A stretch of DNA of 64,000 nt from Microbacterium sp. zg-B96 (GCF_030246865.1 NZ_CP126738.1:1984001-2048000); one strand, 5' to 3'; counted from the stretch's first letter, positions 1-10,660 are shown. Notes: a model not told the origin generated them from the letters alone. Program-made: numbers and translations.

Positions 1-288
1 ACGCAGGGCAAGAGCGCGCTGCCGGTGCTGCGGGACTACCTGGCCGCGATGGTCGAGGGTCTGGATGTGCTCGATGCCGCCGGTCACGCCGCCGCGGTGC
101 GCTCGCGAGTGCGACTGATCCTGGCGATGGACCTGCCGCCGCTGGTGGAGATCGCCCGCATCCACCCCGACGACGCGTACCGCCGCGCGCTGGGTGCGTT
201 CACCCGCGAAGTGTGGTCGCGCGGCGGCGCGCACACCGACCTGGACGAGCGGTCATCGCACCTGGCGGGGGCCGCGCTGCTGCTCTGA
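1..288 (+). CDS. 3' end of an unidentified protein
   Basis: The reading frame is open from base 1 to a TGA at 286-288, so the window shows only the last 95 residues. The visible part is an alanine- and leucine-rich, probably helical segment (LILAMDLPPLVEIARIHPDD) with no motif I recognise and no membrane segment. Its last 36 bases overlap, tail to tail, the end of the ABC exporter gene on the other strand. The family cannot be named from this fragment. Confidence 0.6.
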   Translation, partial: TQGKSALPVLRDYLAAMVEGLDVLDAAGHAAAVRSRVRLILAMDLPPLVEIARIHPDDAYRRALGAFTREVWSRGGAHTDLDERSSHLAGAALLL

Positions 289-2205
289 GCCCGCTTCCCG
301 GCTCAGCGCCTGCTCGCTCTGCAGCACGCGGGACGCGGCGACCTGCTCTTCGGCGAGCTTGGCGTACAGCCCGTCGGCCTCCAGCAGCTGTGCATGCGTG
401 CCCGACTCCACGATCCGGCCCGCCTCGACGACGTGGATGACGTCGGCGCCGATCACGGTGGAGAGGCGATGGGCCACCGACAGGGTCGTGCGGCCGCGCG
501 CCGCGGCATCCAGCGCGTCCTGCACGACGCGCTCGGACACGGTGTCCAGGGCGGAGGTCGCCTCGTCCAGCAGCAGCACCGGCGGGTCCTTCAGCAGCAC
601 CCGCGCGATCGCGATGCGCTGCTTCTCGCCGCCGGAGAGGCGGTAGCCCCGCTCCCCCACGATCGTGTCGTAGCCGTCGGCGAACCCGGAGATGATGTGG
701 TGGATGTTCGCCGCGGTGCACGCGGCGGTCAGTTCCTCATCCGTGGCGTCGGGCTTGGCATAGCGCAGGTTCTCGCGGATCGTCGCGTGGAACAGGTAGG
801 TCTCCTGCGAGACGATGCCCACCTGGTCGATGAGCGACTCCTGCCGCAGCCGCCGCACGTCGGCCCCGGCGAACAGCACCGCGCCGGCGGATGCCTCGTA
901 CAGCCGCGGCGCCAGGTACAGCACCGTGGTCTTGCCCGCCCCCGACGGTCCGACGAACGCGACGTGCTGGCCCGGCTCGGCAACGAACGACACCCCGTCC
1001 AACGTCGGGCGGCTATCGCCGGCGGCATCCGGATAGCGGAACACCACGTCGCGGAACTCCACCCGCCCGGCCGGTCCCGGCGCCGCGGCGACGTCGATCG
1101 CGTCGGGGGCGTCGCGGATGGCGGGCTTGAGGTCGAGGTACTCGAAGATGCGCGCGAACAGCGCCGCGGAGGTCTGCAGGTCCAGCGCGACGCGCATGAG
1201 CCCGATCAGCGGCTGCAGCAGCCGAGCCTGCACCGTGGTGAACGCCACGATCGTGCCCGCCGTGATGTCGGGGCTGCCGCCGACGATGAGGTAACCGGCG
1301 ACGAGATAGATCACCGCCGGCACGCTTGACATGAGCACCTGCACGACGGCGAAGAACCCCTGGCCGCTCATCGCGCGCCGCACCTGCAGTCCCACCTGAT
1401 TGAGGTTCTCGGTGCGGTAGCGGGCCGACTCGGTGCGCTGGCGGTTGAATGACTTCGACAGCAGGATGCCGGAAACGCTGAGGGTCTCCTGCGTGATCGA
1501 GGTGAGCTCCGACAAGGACTCCTGCGTTTCACCGGCGATCCGCGCCCGCACCTGCCCGATCTTGCGCTGCACGAGCACCAGCACCGGCATGATCACGACG
1601 GCGATGATCGTCAGGCGCCAGTCGATGAGGATCATCGCCACCAGCGATGCGACGACGGTGACGGCGTTGCCCAGGATGCTGGTGACGGTGTTGGTGAGTA
1701 CCCCGGAGACCCCGCCGACATCGTTCTGCAGGCGGGATTGGATGACCCCGGTCTTGGTGCGGGTGAAGAACGCCAGCTCCATCGCCTGCAGGTGGTCGAA
1801 AAGCCGCACCCGCAGGTCGCCGGTGACCTTGTTGCCGACGGTGGCGGTCAGCCACGTCTGCACCACTCCAAGTCCCGCCGAGGCGAGGAAGAGCGCGATC
1901 ATGAGGGCAACGAGCCGCAGCAGCAGCGACAGATCCGGCCCGCTGCCGTCCACCGGGAACAGCGCGTCGTCGAAGACCCGTTGCACCAGCAGCGGGGGCA
2001 CCACGGCCAACCCCGCTCCGAGGACCACGAGCACTCCGGTGACCGCGATGCGGCCGCGATAGGGCTGGAACAGCGCCAGCACGCGATTGCCCAACCCGGG
2101 GATGCGGGGTGCCTGGGCGTTGAGCCTGCGCTGGGCCGATTCGTCGACGCCGCGGAATCCGCCGCCTGGGCCGCCTGGTCTGCCTCCGCCGCCGCCCATA
2201 CTCAT
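253..2205 (-). CDS. ABC exporter, fused membrane and ATPase domains
   Basis: A 650-residue half-transporter of the multidrug/lipid exporter type, expected to work as a dimer in the inner membrane. After a Gly/Pro-rich cytoplasmic leader (residues 1-20) come about six membrane helices (roughly 45-340). The ATPase domain follows, with Walker A GPSGAGKTT near 420, signature LSGGEKQR near 525 and Walker B VLLLDEATSALD near 548. All catalytic motifs are intact. The substrate cannot be told from sequence. A TAGGCT hexamer (2212-2217) ends 6 nt before the ATG at 2205, so the mRNA is probably leaderless. The promoter faces that of the divergent small gene at 2248. The 3' end overlaps the gene entering from the left by 36 bp. 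Confidence 0.93.
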   Translation of the reverse strand: MSMGGGGGRPGGPGGGFRGVDESAQRRLNAQAPRIPGLGNRVLALFQPYRGRIAVTGVLVVLGAGLAVVPPLLVQRVFDDALFPVDGSGPDLSLLLRLVALMIALFLASAGLGVVQTWLTATVGNKVTGDLRVRLFDHLQAMELAFFTRTKTGVIQSRLQNDVGGVSGVLTNTVTSILGNAVTVVASLVAMILIDWRLTIIAVVIMPVLVLVQRKIGQVRARIAGETQESLSELTSITQETLSVSGILLSKSFNRQRTESARYRTENLNQVGLQVRRAMSGQGFFAVVQVLMSSVPAVIYLVAGYLIVGGSPDITAGTIVAFTTVQARLLQPLIGLMRVALDLQTSAALFARIFEYLDLKPAIRDAPDAIDVAAAPGPAGRVEFRDVVFRYPDAAGDSRPTLDGVSFVAEPGQHVAFVGPSGAGKTTVLYLAPRLYEASAGAVLFAGADVRRLRQESLIDQVGIVSQETYLFHATIRENLRYAKPDATDEELTAACTAANIHHIISGFADGYDTIVGERGYRLSGGEKQRIAIARVLLKDPPVLLLDEATSALDTVSERVVQDALDAAARGRTTLSVAHRLSTVIGADVIHVVEAGRIVESGTHAQLLEADGLYAKLAEEQVAASRVLQSEQALSREAGSEQQRGPRQVR

Positions 2206-2211
2206 CCGTCC

Positions 2212-2241
2212 AGCCTACGACGCACGCTGCAGGACTAGGGT
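2212..2241. promoter_or_regulatory. Divergent pair of leaderless -10 elements
   Basis: TAGGCT on the minus strand (2212-2217) and TAGGGT on the plus strand (2236-2241) each end exactly 6 nt before a start codon (ATG at 2205 and ATG at 2248). The two promoters are back to back with 18 bp between hexamers, so their upstream contacts must overlap and the two genes are probably co-regulated or compete. Confidence 0.6.
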
Positions 2242-2247
2242 GTCGGC

Positions 2248-2433
2248 ATGACCTCCACCCCCGATGAAGCGGACCGGTCGGCCCTCGAGGAACTCCGCGC
2301 GGAGATCGACGCGTTGAAGCAGATCCCGGAAGAGGAACTCGTCAGTCCCTCGCCGGCCAAGCTCAACGAGGATGCCCCCGAGCCGACCCCCACGGACGCG
2401 CCCGGCTCCCAGGACTTGGATACCACCGAGTAG
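2248..2433 (+). CDS. Small acidic hypothetical protein
   Basis: A 61-residue protein, rich in Glu, Asp and Pro, with no Cys, no membrane segment and no signal peptide. Residues 8-30 (SALEELRAEIDALKQIPEEE) look like a short amphipathic or coiled-coil helix; the rest is Pro/Thr-rich and probably disordered. A TAGGGT hexamer 6 nt before the ATG supports a leaderless start. The MFS exporter starts 4 nt after its stop, so the two form an operon. I do not recognise the family. Confidence 0.7.
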   Translation: MTSTPDEADRSALEELRAEIDALKQIPEEELVSPSPAKLNEDAPEPTPTDAPGSQDLDTTE

Positions 2434-2437
2434 CCAT

Positions 2438-3916
2438 ATGACCGCGGCCATTGCGGCAACTTCCGATCGGGCGCAGGCAGGCGCGGAGCGAGTGATCTGG
2501 CTGCTGCTGGCAGCGGCATTCGTCGCGATCCTCAACGAGACCACGATGGGCGTGGCCATCCCGCACCTGATCGCGGATCTGGGCATCACCGCGGTCGCGG
2601 CGCAGTGGCTCACCACGGCGTTCATGTTGACGATGGCGATCATCATTCCCACGACCGGGTTCCTGCTGCAGCGACTGACGACTCGCGCCGTGTTCGTCAC
2701 GGCGATGAGCCTCTTCTCCGCGGGCACCGCGGTCGCCCTGATCGCACCCGGGTTCCCGGTGCTGCTGCTCGGGCGCGTCATCCAGGCATCCGGTACGGCC
2801 ATCATGCTGCCGCTGCTGATGACCACGATCATGACGGTCGTCCCGGCGAACCAGCGCGGCCGCATGATGGGGCGGGTGACCGTCGTGACGGCGCTGGCCC
2901 CCGCGATCGGTCCCGCGCTGTCCGGCTTCCTGCTGGACGCGCTGTCCTGGCGATGGAACTTCGGAGTCGTGTTGCCCATCGCCCTGATCACGCTCGCGGT
3001 CGGGGCGCGCTGGATCCACAACCTGGGCGAGCCGACCGCGGCTCCCCTGGATGTGCTGTCGGTGATCCTGTCGGCGTTCGGCTTCGGCGGGCTCGTCTAC
3101 GGCCTGAGCCGGATCGGCGGCGGCGGGCACGGTGCGGATGCCGCGGCCGCCGCAGCGGCATCGACGGTGACCCTCGTGGTCTCGTTGGTGATCGGTGTGA
3201 GCGCGCTGGGCTTGTTCGTCTGGCGCCAGCTGCGGCTGCACCGCGTGGACGACGCCCTGCTGGATTTGCGGGTCTTCCGTTCGGCGAATTTCTCGCTGTC
3301 GATCGCGCAGTTGGCGATCATGGCGATGGCGTTCTTCGGCGTGATCACGGTGCTGCCGCTGTACGCGCAGGGCGTGCTGGGGCTGTCGGCACTGGAATCG
3401 GGGCTCGTCGTGCTTCCCGGCGCGCTCGCGATGGGCCTGGCGGGACCGGTGATCGGCCGCATCTACGACCGCTGGGGAACCCGGGTGCTCTTGATCCCGG
3501 GGGCGGTGATCGTCGTGTCTGTCCTGTGGCTGTTCACACTGCTGTCGCAGACCACGCCGGTGTGGCTGCTGACGATCGGTCAGACCGCGCTGTCGCTGGG
3601 ACTGGCGCTGTCGTTCACGCCGCTGTTCACCGCGTCGCTGGGTTCGCTCCCGCCGCGCCTCTTTTCGCATGGCAGTGCGGTGGGGGCCACCGTGCAGCAA
3701 GTGGCCGGAGCGGCTGGGATCGCCGTGCTCATCACCACGATGTCCGCCGCATCGACCGCCGCCGCTCAGGCAGGCGCGACCGATGCCGCAGCGGGCGCGG
3801 CCGGATCACGGGCGGCGTTCCTCGTCGCGGCGATCATCGCCCTGCCCCTGCTCGTGGGGGCGGTGCTGATCCGCAAGCCCGCCGACACGCTCGAGGAGGT
3901 GCCGGTCGGGCATTGA
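2438..3916 (+). CDS. MFS transporter, DHA2-like drug exporter
   Basis: A 492-residue permease with about 14 predicted membrane helices, typical of the DHA2 branch of proton-coupled drug exporters. An early motif (VAIPHLIADLGIT, followed by QWLTTAFML) is characteristic of that branch. An upstream ATG at 2372 would read through the small acidic gene in another frame, so I take the ATG at 2438, directly after that gene. The C-terminus (ADTLEEVPVGH) is cytoplasmic. The substrate is unknown. Confidence 0.88.
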   Translation: MTAAIAATSDRAQAGAERVIWLLLAAAFVAILNETTMGVAIPHLIADLGITAVAAQWLTTAFMLTMAIIIPTTGFLLQRLTTRAVFVTAMSLFSAGTAVALIAPGFPVLLLGRVIQASGTAIMLPLLMTTIMTVVPANQRGRMMGRVTVVTALAPAIGPALSGFLLDALSWRWNFGVVLPIALITLAVGARWIHNLGEPTAAPLDVLSVILSAFGFGGLVYGLSRIGGGGHGADAAAAAAASTVTLVVSLVIGVSALGLFVWRQLRLHRVDDALLDLRVFRSANFSLSIAQLAIMAMAFFGVITVLPLYAQGVLGLSALESGLVVLPGALAMGLAGPVIGRIYDRWGTRVLLIPGAVIVVSVLWLFTLLSQTTPVWLLTIGQTALSLGLALSFTPLFTASLGSLPPRLFSHGSAVGATVQQVAGAAGIAVLITTMSAASTAAAQAGATDAAAGAAGSRAAFLVAAIIALPLLVGAVLIRKPADTLEEVPVGH

Positions 3917-3925
3917 CCTGTCGGG

Positions 3926-4054
3926 TCAGTTGCCGCCGCAGCCGCCACCGTTTCCACCGCAGGCGCACGTGCTCTCCTGTGCGGGGGCAAGCAGGTTCTT
4001 GTCGTCGCTGACGGGCTGGAGGGGCTGCGTGGTGGAAGGGTTCGTGGTGGTCAT
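3926..4054 (-). CDS. Cys/Gly-rich 42-residue peptide
   Basis: A short ORF with a good ribosome site (GAGGAC just upstream of the ATG at 4052-4054). The first 29 residues are hydrophilic, Thr/Pro/Gln/Asp-rich. The last 13 are CACGGNGGGCGGN, with cysteines at 30, 32 and 39. There is no signal peptide or membrane segment. The tail could bind a metal or be a substrate for modification. It superficially resembles glycine-cysteine cores of azole-modified peptides, but no modification enzymes lie nearby. It is convergent with the MFS gene and divergent from the DJ-1/PfpI gene. It is easily missed because it is so short. Confidence 0.6.
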   Translation of the reverse strand: MTTTNPSTTQPLQPVSDDKNLLAPAQESTCACGGNGGGCGGN

Positions 4055-4179
4055 GTCCTCATGCTAGTCCCGGCGTAGGCCACCGGCTCGCCGCACGCAA
4101 CCCCTCGGCATCCGAGGCGTCCCGTGTCTACCGTGGCGGTGCCGGGAAACGCCCGGCCATCCGACGAGAGGACGACGAG

Positions 4180-4728
4180 ATGACTGACATCACCGGCAAG
4201 CGCGTGGCGTTCCTGCTGACCGACGGATTCGAGGACAGCGAGCTGACCGCCCCCTGGCAGGCGGTGACCGATGCCGGAGCAACCGCGGTGCTGGTCTCCC
4301 CCGCAACCGGGAGCATCGCGGGCAAGAACGGCCATGAGCAGGACGTCGACCTGCCTGTCGCAGACGCGAGCGCCGCGGAGTTCGATGCGCTGGTGCTCCC
4401 GGGCGGTGTGGTGAACGCCGACCACCTGCGCATGGACGAAAAGGCTGTCGCGTTCGCCCGTGACTTCTTCGTGCAGCACAAGCCCGTCGGAGTCATCTGC
4501 CACGGCGCCTGGATCCTCGCCGACGCCGCCGTGCTCGACGGACGCATCATCACCAGCTACCCCAGCCTGAAGACCGACCTGCGCAACGCCGGCGCGACGT
4601 GGCTCGACGAGGAGGTCGTGGTGGATGCCGGACTGGTCTCCAGCCGCACGCCCGACGACCTCCCCGCCTTCACCGCGAAGGTCGTCGAAGAGATCGCAGA
4701 GGGCGCGCACTCGGGTCAGACCGCCTGA
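4180..4728 (+). CDS. DJ-1/PfpI family protein
   Basis: A 182-residue single-domain protein of the PfpI branch of the DJ-1 superfamily. The nucleophile elbow is GVICHGAWIL, with the cysteine at about residue 107 followed by His. The conserved acidic residue lies in DGFEDSE near 17. Relatives are described as intracellular proteases, glyoxalases or deglycases acting on damaged proteins, so the exact reaction is open. Length matches the family. The start at 4180 follows a purine-rich ribosome site (GAGAGGACGACGAG). A hairpin terminator follows at 4746. Confidence 0.92.
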   Translation: MTDITGKRVAFLLTDGFEDSELTAPWQAVTDAGATAVLVSPATGSIAGKNGHEQDVDLPVADASAAEFDALVLPGGVVNADHLRMDEKAVAFARDFFVQHKPVGVICHGAWILADAAVLDGRIITSYPSLKTDLRNAGATWLDEEVVVDAGLVSSRTPDDLPAFTAKVVEEIAEGAHSGQTA

Positions 4729-4745
4729 CCCGACGCGTACCTCGG

Positions 4746-4776
4746 AAAGCGGCGGCCACGGGTGGGCCGCCGCTTT
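4746..4776 (+). terminator. Hairpin after the PfpI gene
   Basis: A perfect 12-bp stem (AAAGCGGCGGCC at 4746-4757 with its complement at 4765-4776) around a 7-nt loop, 17 bp after the stop. There is no long T-run, which is usual for intrinsic terminators in GC-rich actinobacteria. Confidence 0.75.
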
Positions 4777-4815
4777 CGCGTCCCGGCACCGAGTCCACTG
4801 TCTCGTGGGCATCCA

Positions 4816-4844
4816 TTGCTGTGGTCTGACCACGCGAGTATACT
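4816..4844 (+). promoter_or_regulatory. Promoter and operator-like palindrome of the alcohol dehydrogenase gene
   Basis: TTGCTG (4816-4821), a 17-bp spacer and TATACT (4839-4844) form the clearest vegetative promoter in the window. The spacer carries a perfect palindrome GTGGTC-T-GACCAC (4821-4833), placed where a bound protein would block polymerase. The regulator is unknown. Confidence 0.7.
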
Positions 4845-4891
4845 GCGGGGTCGAGGGACGGCGACCGTCCGTCCGAAGGAAGTGACTTGTC

Positions 4892-5971
4892 ATGAACCCG
4901 ATGACGAACGCGGCCGGGACCACCGACCGCGGCTCTGTCCCCGGCGGCATGATGCGTGCCGCCGTCGTTACCGCCCCCGACCAGCCGCTGACGGTGACCG
5001 AGGTCCCCATCCCCACTCCGGGACCCGGCCAGGCGCTCGTGCGTGTGATCACCAGTGGTGTCTGCCACACCGACCTGCACGCCGCCCGCGGTGACTGGCC
5101 GGTGCCCCCGAAGGCTGACCTCATCCCCGGCCACGAGGGGTACGGCGAAGTGGTCGCACTCGGCGAAGGTGTCACGACCCTCGCGGTGGGCGACAAGGTC
5201 GGAAACGCGTGGCTGTGGAGCGCCTGCGGCGTGTGCGAGTTCTGCCGCACCGGGTGGGAGACCCTGTGCCCCGAGCAGCGGAACGGCGGTTACTCCGTCG
5301 ACGGCAGCTTCGGTGAGTACATGCTCGTCGACGAGCGTTTCGCCGCCCGCATCCCCGAGGGCGTGGACCCCGACGAGGTCGCCCCCATCCTGTGCGCGGG
5401 CGTCACCGTGTACAAGGGGCTGAAGATGACGGAGGTGAAGCCCGGCGAGTGGGTCGTGATCTCCGGCATCGGCGGTCTCGGGCACATCGCGGTGCAGTAC
5501 GCGCGGGCGATGGGCATGCGCGTCGCCGCCGTCGACATCGACGACGACAAGCTCGCCCTCGCCCGGCACCACGGTGCCGAGGTGACCGTCAACGCCGCCA
5601 CCGCCGACCCCGCCGAGGAGATCCAGCGGCAGGTGGGCGGCGCCCACGGCGTGCTGGTGACCGCGGTGCACCCGAAGGCATTCGCACAGGGCACTGGCAT
5701 GGCCCGCCGCGGCGGCACCGTCGTGTTCGTGGGTCTGCCCCCGGGGCAGTTCCCCGCCGACATCTTCGACACCGTGCTGCGCGCGCTCACCATCCGCGGC
5801 TCGATCGTGGGCACCCGTCAGGACATGGTGGAGGCGCTGGACTTCTTCGCCCGCGGCGAGATCCACCCCACCATCAAGGTGGAGAGCCTCGACGACATCA
5901 ACGACATCTTCCACCGCATGGAGGAGGGCAAGATCGAGGGCCGCATCGTCATGCGGTACGCCTCGGCGTGA
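4892..5971 (+). CDS. adhP: Zinc-dependent alcohol dehydrogenase (AdhP type)
   Basis: A 359-residue medium-chain dehydrogenase that oxidises alcohols or reduces aldehydes with a nicotinamide cofactor. It has the catalytic zinc ligands (Cys in GVCHTDLHA near 58, His-Glu in GHEGYGE near 80), the four structural zinc cysteines (CGVCEFCRTGWETLC) and the nucleotide fold GIGGLGHIAVQYA ending in AVDIDD. The acidic residue there favours NAD over NADP. The start at 4892 is supported by AAGGAAGTG upstream. The N-terminus is about 20 residues longer than usual, so the internal MMRAAVV start is possible. It is a single-gene unit with its own promoter and a bidirectional terminator. Confidence 0.95.
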   Translation: MNPMTNAAGTTDRGSVPGGMMRAAVVTAPDQPLTVTEVPIPTPGPGQALVRVITSGVCHTDLHAARGDWPVPPKADLIPGHEGYGEVVALGEGVTTLAVGDKVGNAWLWSACGVCEFCRTGWETLCPEQRNGGYSVDGSFGEYMLVDERFAARIPEGVDPDEVAPILCAGVTVYKGLKMTEVKPGEWVVISGIGGLGHIAVQYARAMGMRVAAVDIDDDKLALARHHGAEVTVNAATADPAEEIQRQVGGAHGVLVTAVHPKAFAQGTGMARRGGTVVFVGLPPGQFPADIFDTVLRALTIRGSIVGTRQDMVEALDFFARGEIHPTIKVESLDDINDIFHRMEEGKIEGRIVMRYASA

Positions 5972-5976
5972 GCCCG

Positions 5977-6010
5977 GTGCGGGGCGGCCGCGATATGGCC
6001 GCTCCCGCAC
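5977..6010. terminator. Bidirectional hairpin between adhP and the PLP enzyme
   Basis: Two stacked stems, GTGCGGG (5977-5983) with CCCGCAC (6004-6010) and inside it GCGGCC with GGCCGC, with one bulged base and a 7-nt loop. It sits between two convergent genes whose stops are only 43 bp apart. Confidence 0.75.
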
Positions 6011-6014
6011 AGGG

Positions 6015-7229
6015 TCACACCTCCAGCGGCTGACGCTGCGTCACGGGGGACGGTGCGACGGCGCCGTGCAGTGCGGCGTCCAGGTCGCCTCGGAGATCCT
6101 GCACGTCCTCCAGTCCGATCGACAGGCGCAGCAGCGCCGCTGACGGCCGCGCCGTCGCCGCGACCGGACGGTGAGTGAGGGCCGCCGGATGCTGGATGAG
6201 GGAATCCACCCCGCCCAGCGACACGGCGTGGGTGAACAAGCGCACCTCCCCGGCGACCGCCGCGGCCGCCGGGGAGCCGCCCTCCAGCTCGATGGCGATC
6301 ATGGCGCCGCCGCCGTGCATCTGGCTGCGCAGCAGGCCGCGGGGGTCGCCGTGCAGGCCCGGGTAGTGCACGCGCGCGACCGCGGGGTGCGCGTCGAGCC
6401 AGGTGGCGAGCTGACGCGCGCTCTCCTGCTGGGCGCGCAGCCGTACCGGGAGCGTCGCGAGGCCGCGGTGCACCAGATAGGCGCCGAGCGGATGCAGCAG
6501 CGCACCGGTGATCGCGCGCACGCGGCGCAACCCCTCTGCCGTCGCTTCCGAGCACGCGATGACACCGGCCATGGCATCGCCGTGACCACCCAGGTACTTC
6601 GTGCCGCTGTGCAGCGACATCGCTGCGCCCAGGGCGAGCGGCTGCTGCAGCACCGGGGTGGCGAACGTGTTGTCCACGAGCACCGGCACGTCCTGTGCCT
6701 GAGCGACGACGCCCGCGATGTCGACGAGGTCGAGCGTCGGGTTCGCGGGGGTTTCCAGTACCACCAGCCCCGTGTCGGTTCGTATCGCCGCCGCAACGCC
6801 CGCCTCGGTGCAGTAGGTCACCTCGGTGCCCAGCAGACCGCTGGCCAGCAGGTGATCGGTTCCGCCGTAGAGCGGGCGCACCGCGACGATGTGCGGCCGC
6901 CCGACGGCTCGCGTGTGCGCCAGGATCGCCGCTGTCACCGCGGCCATGCCCGAGGCGAACGCTACGGCGGCCTCGGCGCCCTCCAGGCGAGCGAGGGCGT
7001 CCTCGAAGCGGGCGACGGTGGGGTTCCACAGTCTTGCGTAGACCATGCTGCCGTCCTCGGGCGGGCGGCCACCGGTGGCGAGGGTCTCATAGGAGTCGCC
7101 GCCCCGCTCGATGCCCGGCAGCGGGTTGGTGGTGGACAGGTCGATGGGCGGGGCGTGCACGCCCAGCGCGGCGAGGTCGTCACGTCCGGCGTGTACGGCA
7201 ACGGTGTCGGGATGCCAGTGCGGGTGCAT
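6015..7229 (-). CDS. Cys/Met metabolism PLP enzyme (cystathionine gamma-synthase / methionine gamma-lyase type)
   Basis: A 404-residue cytosolic enzyme of the trans-sulfuration family. The PLP lysine is in SGTKYLGGHGD near residue 209. ARLWNPTVARFEDALARLEG and AVAFASGMAA are the usual N-terminal family motifs. Whether it makes cystathionine or breaks down cystathionine or methionine cannot be read from the motifs. The frame stays open far upstream, but the ATG at 7227-7229 fits the family N-terminus (TVAVHAGRDD) and has CATCAT 6 nt before it. The divergent Lrp-type regulator at 7342 suggests amino-acid-responsive control. Confidence 0.88.
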   Translation of the reverse strand: MHPHWHPDTVAVHAGRDDLAALGVHAPPIDLSTTNPLPGIERGGDSYETLATGGRPPEDGSMVYARLWNPTVARFEDALARLEGAEAAVAFASGMAAVTAAILAHTRAVGRPHIVAVRPLYGGTDHLLASGLLGTEVTYCTEAGVAAAIRTDTGLVVLETPANPTLDLVDIAGVVAQAQDVPVLVDNTFATPVLQQPLALGAAMSLHSGTKYLGGHGDAMAGVIACSEATAEGLRRVRAITGALLHPLGAYLVHRGLATLPVRLRAQQESARQLATWLDAHPAVARVHYPGLHGDPRGLLRSQMHGGGAMIAIELEGGSPAAAAVAGEVRLFTHAVSLGGVDSLIQHPAALTHRPVAATARPSAALLRLSIGLEDVQDLRGDLDAALHGAVAPSPVTQRQPLEV

Positions 7230-7341
7230 GCCGCCATGATGCTCGGAACGCGGCAGGTCGGCGCGAAGTCCGCACACTACGCTGTTGCCACCCCCGGATG
7301 CCGCGATTCGTGCGGCGTCCGTTGCTCGAGGAGGCGCGCCG

Positions 7342-7827
7342 TTGCCCAGATCACAAGCCGATGCCCACGACATCGACGACATCGATCTCGCGATCCTCGC
7401 CCTTCTCAGCGACCGCGCCGACATCACGAACAAGGCCCTCGCCCGCCGTCTGCACCTGGCCGAGTCGACGTGCGCGCATCGCGTGCGCACCCTGCGGCGG
7501 CGGGGACTCATCGTCGACACACGAGCGCGTGTGGACACCGCGGCCCTGGGATTCCCCCTGCGCGCCGTCATCAACGTCCGCCTGGGAAGCCACACCAAGG
7601 CGGGTGTCACCCAGCTGTTCCAGGCGCTCACCGAGATCCCCGGGGTGATCGAGGTCTTCCACGTCGCCGGTGAGGACGACTTCGTACTGCACGTGGCGGC
7701 CGCCGACGCGCACGCCCTTCGCGACCTCGTGCTCGAGCACATCACTGTGCATCCGAGCGTGCGATCCACCGAGACGCATCTCGTCTTCGAGCGGCGCGAC
7801 GGCGTCGGCGTGCTCGCGGCACGCTGA
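7342..7827 (+). CDS. Lrp/AsnC family regulator
   Basis: A 161-residue regulator with an N-terminal winged helix-turn-helix (IDLAILALLSDRADITNKALARRLHLAESTCAHRV, given here in shortened form: IDLAILALL to CAHRV) and a C-terminal RAM ligand domain (GVIEVFHVAGEDDFVLHVA). Members sense amino acids and bind as multimers. I chose TTG at 7342 because GAGGAGG (7328-7334) lies 7 nt upstream; an ATG at 7285 would add 19 residues unlike the family. The gene is divergent from the PLP sulfur-amino-acid enzyme, 112 bp away, which is its most likely target. Confidence 0.88.
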   Translation: MPRSQADAHDIDDIDLAILALLSDRADITNKALARRLHLAESTCAHRVRTLRRRGLIVDTRARVDTAALGFPLRAVINVRLGSHTKAGVTQLFQALTEIPGVIEVFHVAGEDDFVLHVAAADAHALRDLVLEHITVHPSVRSTETHLVFERRDGVGVLAAR

Positions 7828-7831
7828 GAAG

Positions 7832-8149
7832 TCAGGACCGCACGAGCCGGGCGATCGCCGCCGTGGCCTCGGCCACCTTGGCATCCGCCTCGTCTCCTCC
7901 CAGACGCGCCGCGTCGACCACGCAGTGCTTCAGGTGGTCATCGAGCAGACCGACCGCGACGGAGTTCAAGGCGCTGGTGAGCGCACTGATCTGCGTGAGG
8001 ATGTCGATGCAGTACTTCTCCTCCGCAATCATCTTGTGCACCCCCCGGGCCTGCCCCTCGATGCGCTTGAGACGGTTGAGGTACTTGTCCTTGTCGGTGA
8101 TGTAACCGTGCGTGTGTGAGTCGTGTGCGGTGGTGGACATGGCATCCAT
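7832..8149 (-). CDS. csoR: CsoR-family copper-sensing repressor
   Basis: A 105-residue all-helical repressor (DUF156). It has the copper-binding Cys-His-Cys set: C47 in KYCID, H72 and C76 in DDHLKHC. Cu(I) binding releases the DNA. It starts 4 nt after the copA stop and is the last gene of copZ-copA-csoR, so it is expressed with the genes it controls. Two palindromes upstream of copZ fit its operators. Starting at M1 or M4 (8140) cannot be decided; GAAGGG precedes both. Confidence 0.93.
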   Translation of the reverse strand: MDAMSTTAHDSHTHGYITDKDKYLNRLKRIEGQARGVHKMIAEEKYCIDILTQISALTSALNSVAVGLLDDHLKHCVVDAARLGGDEADAKVAEATAAIARLVRS

Positions 8150-8153
8150 CCCT

Positions 8154-10415
<2,262 letters not shown>

Positions 10416-10425
10416 GCGGCCCCGA

Positions 10426-10632
10426 TCAGACGCGGGTGGCGACGTAGCCGGCCTCGTCGACCGCGGCGATGATGTCGGCGTCATCCAGCGCCACCGAAGA
10501 TGAGACGAGGAGTCTGCCGCTCTGCGCGCTCACCTCAACAACGTCCACGCCCGCGATCTTCGCGACCTCGCCGCGCACGGCGGCCTCGCAGTGGCCGCAC
10601 GACATGCCCGTCACCTGGAATTCGCTCGTCAT
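10426..10632 (-). CDS. copZ: Copper chaperone
   Basis: A 68-residue heavy-metal-associated domain with the Cu(I) site GMSCGHCEA near the N-terminus. It shuttles copper to the CopA N-terminal domain. GCGAGGAC lies 7 nt before the ATG at 10630-10632; the ATG directly before it (10635) is the alternative. It is first in the copZ-copA-csoR operon, just downstream of two CsoR-like operators. Confidence 0.92.
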   Translation of the reverse strand: MTSEFQVTGMSCGHCEAAVRGEVAKIAGVDVVEVSAQSGRLLVSSSVALDDADIIAAVDEAGYVATRV

Positions 10633-10660
10633 CATCCGTCCTCGCTGTCGACGTGATTGA

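Noticed and set aside
2363..3700. A 445-residue minus-strand frame across the MFS gene.
   Set aside because: Composition is almost wholly Arg, Gln, His and Asp, as expected for a shadow of hydrophobic codons; the plus-strand MFS protein is clearly real.
3926..4054. Reading the Cys/Gly peptide as an azole-modified antibiotic precursor.
   Set aside because: No cyclodehydratase, dehydrogenase or dedicated immunity gene is near; the resemblance is only in Gly/Cys content.
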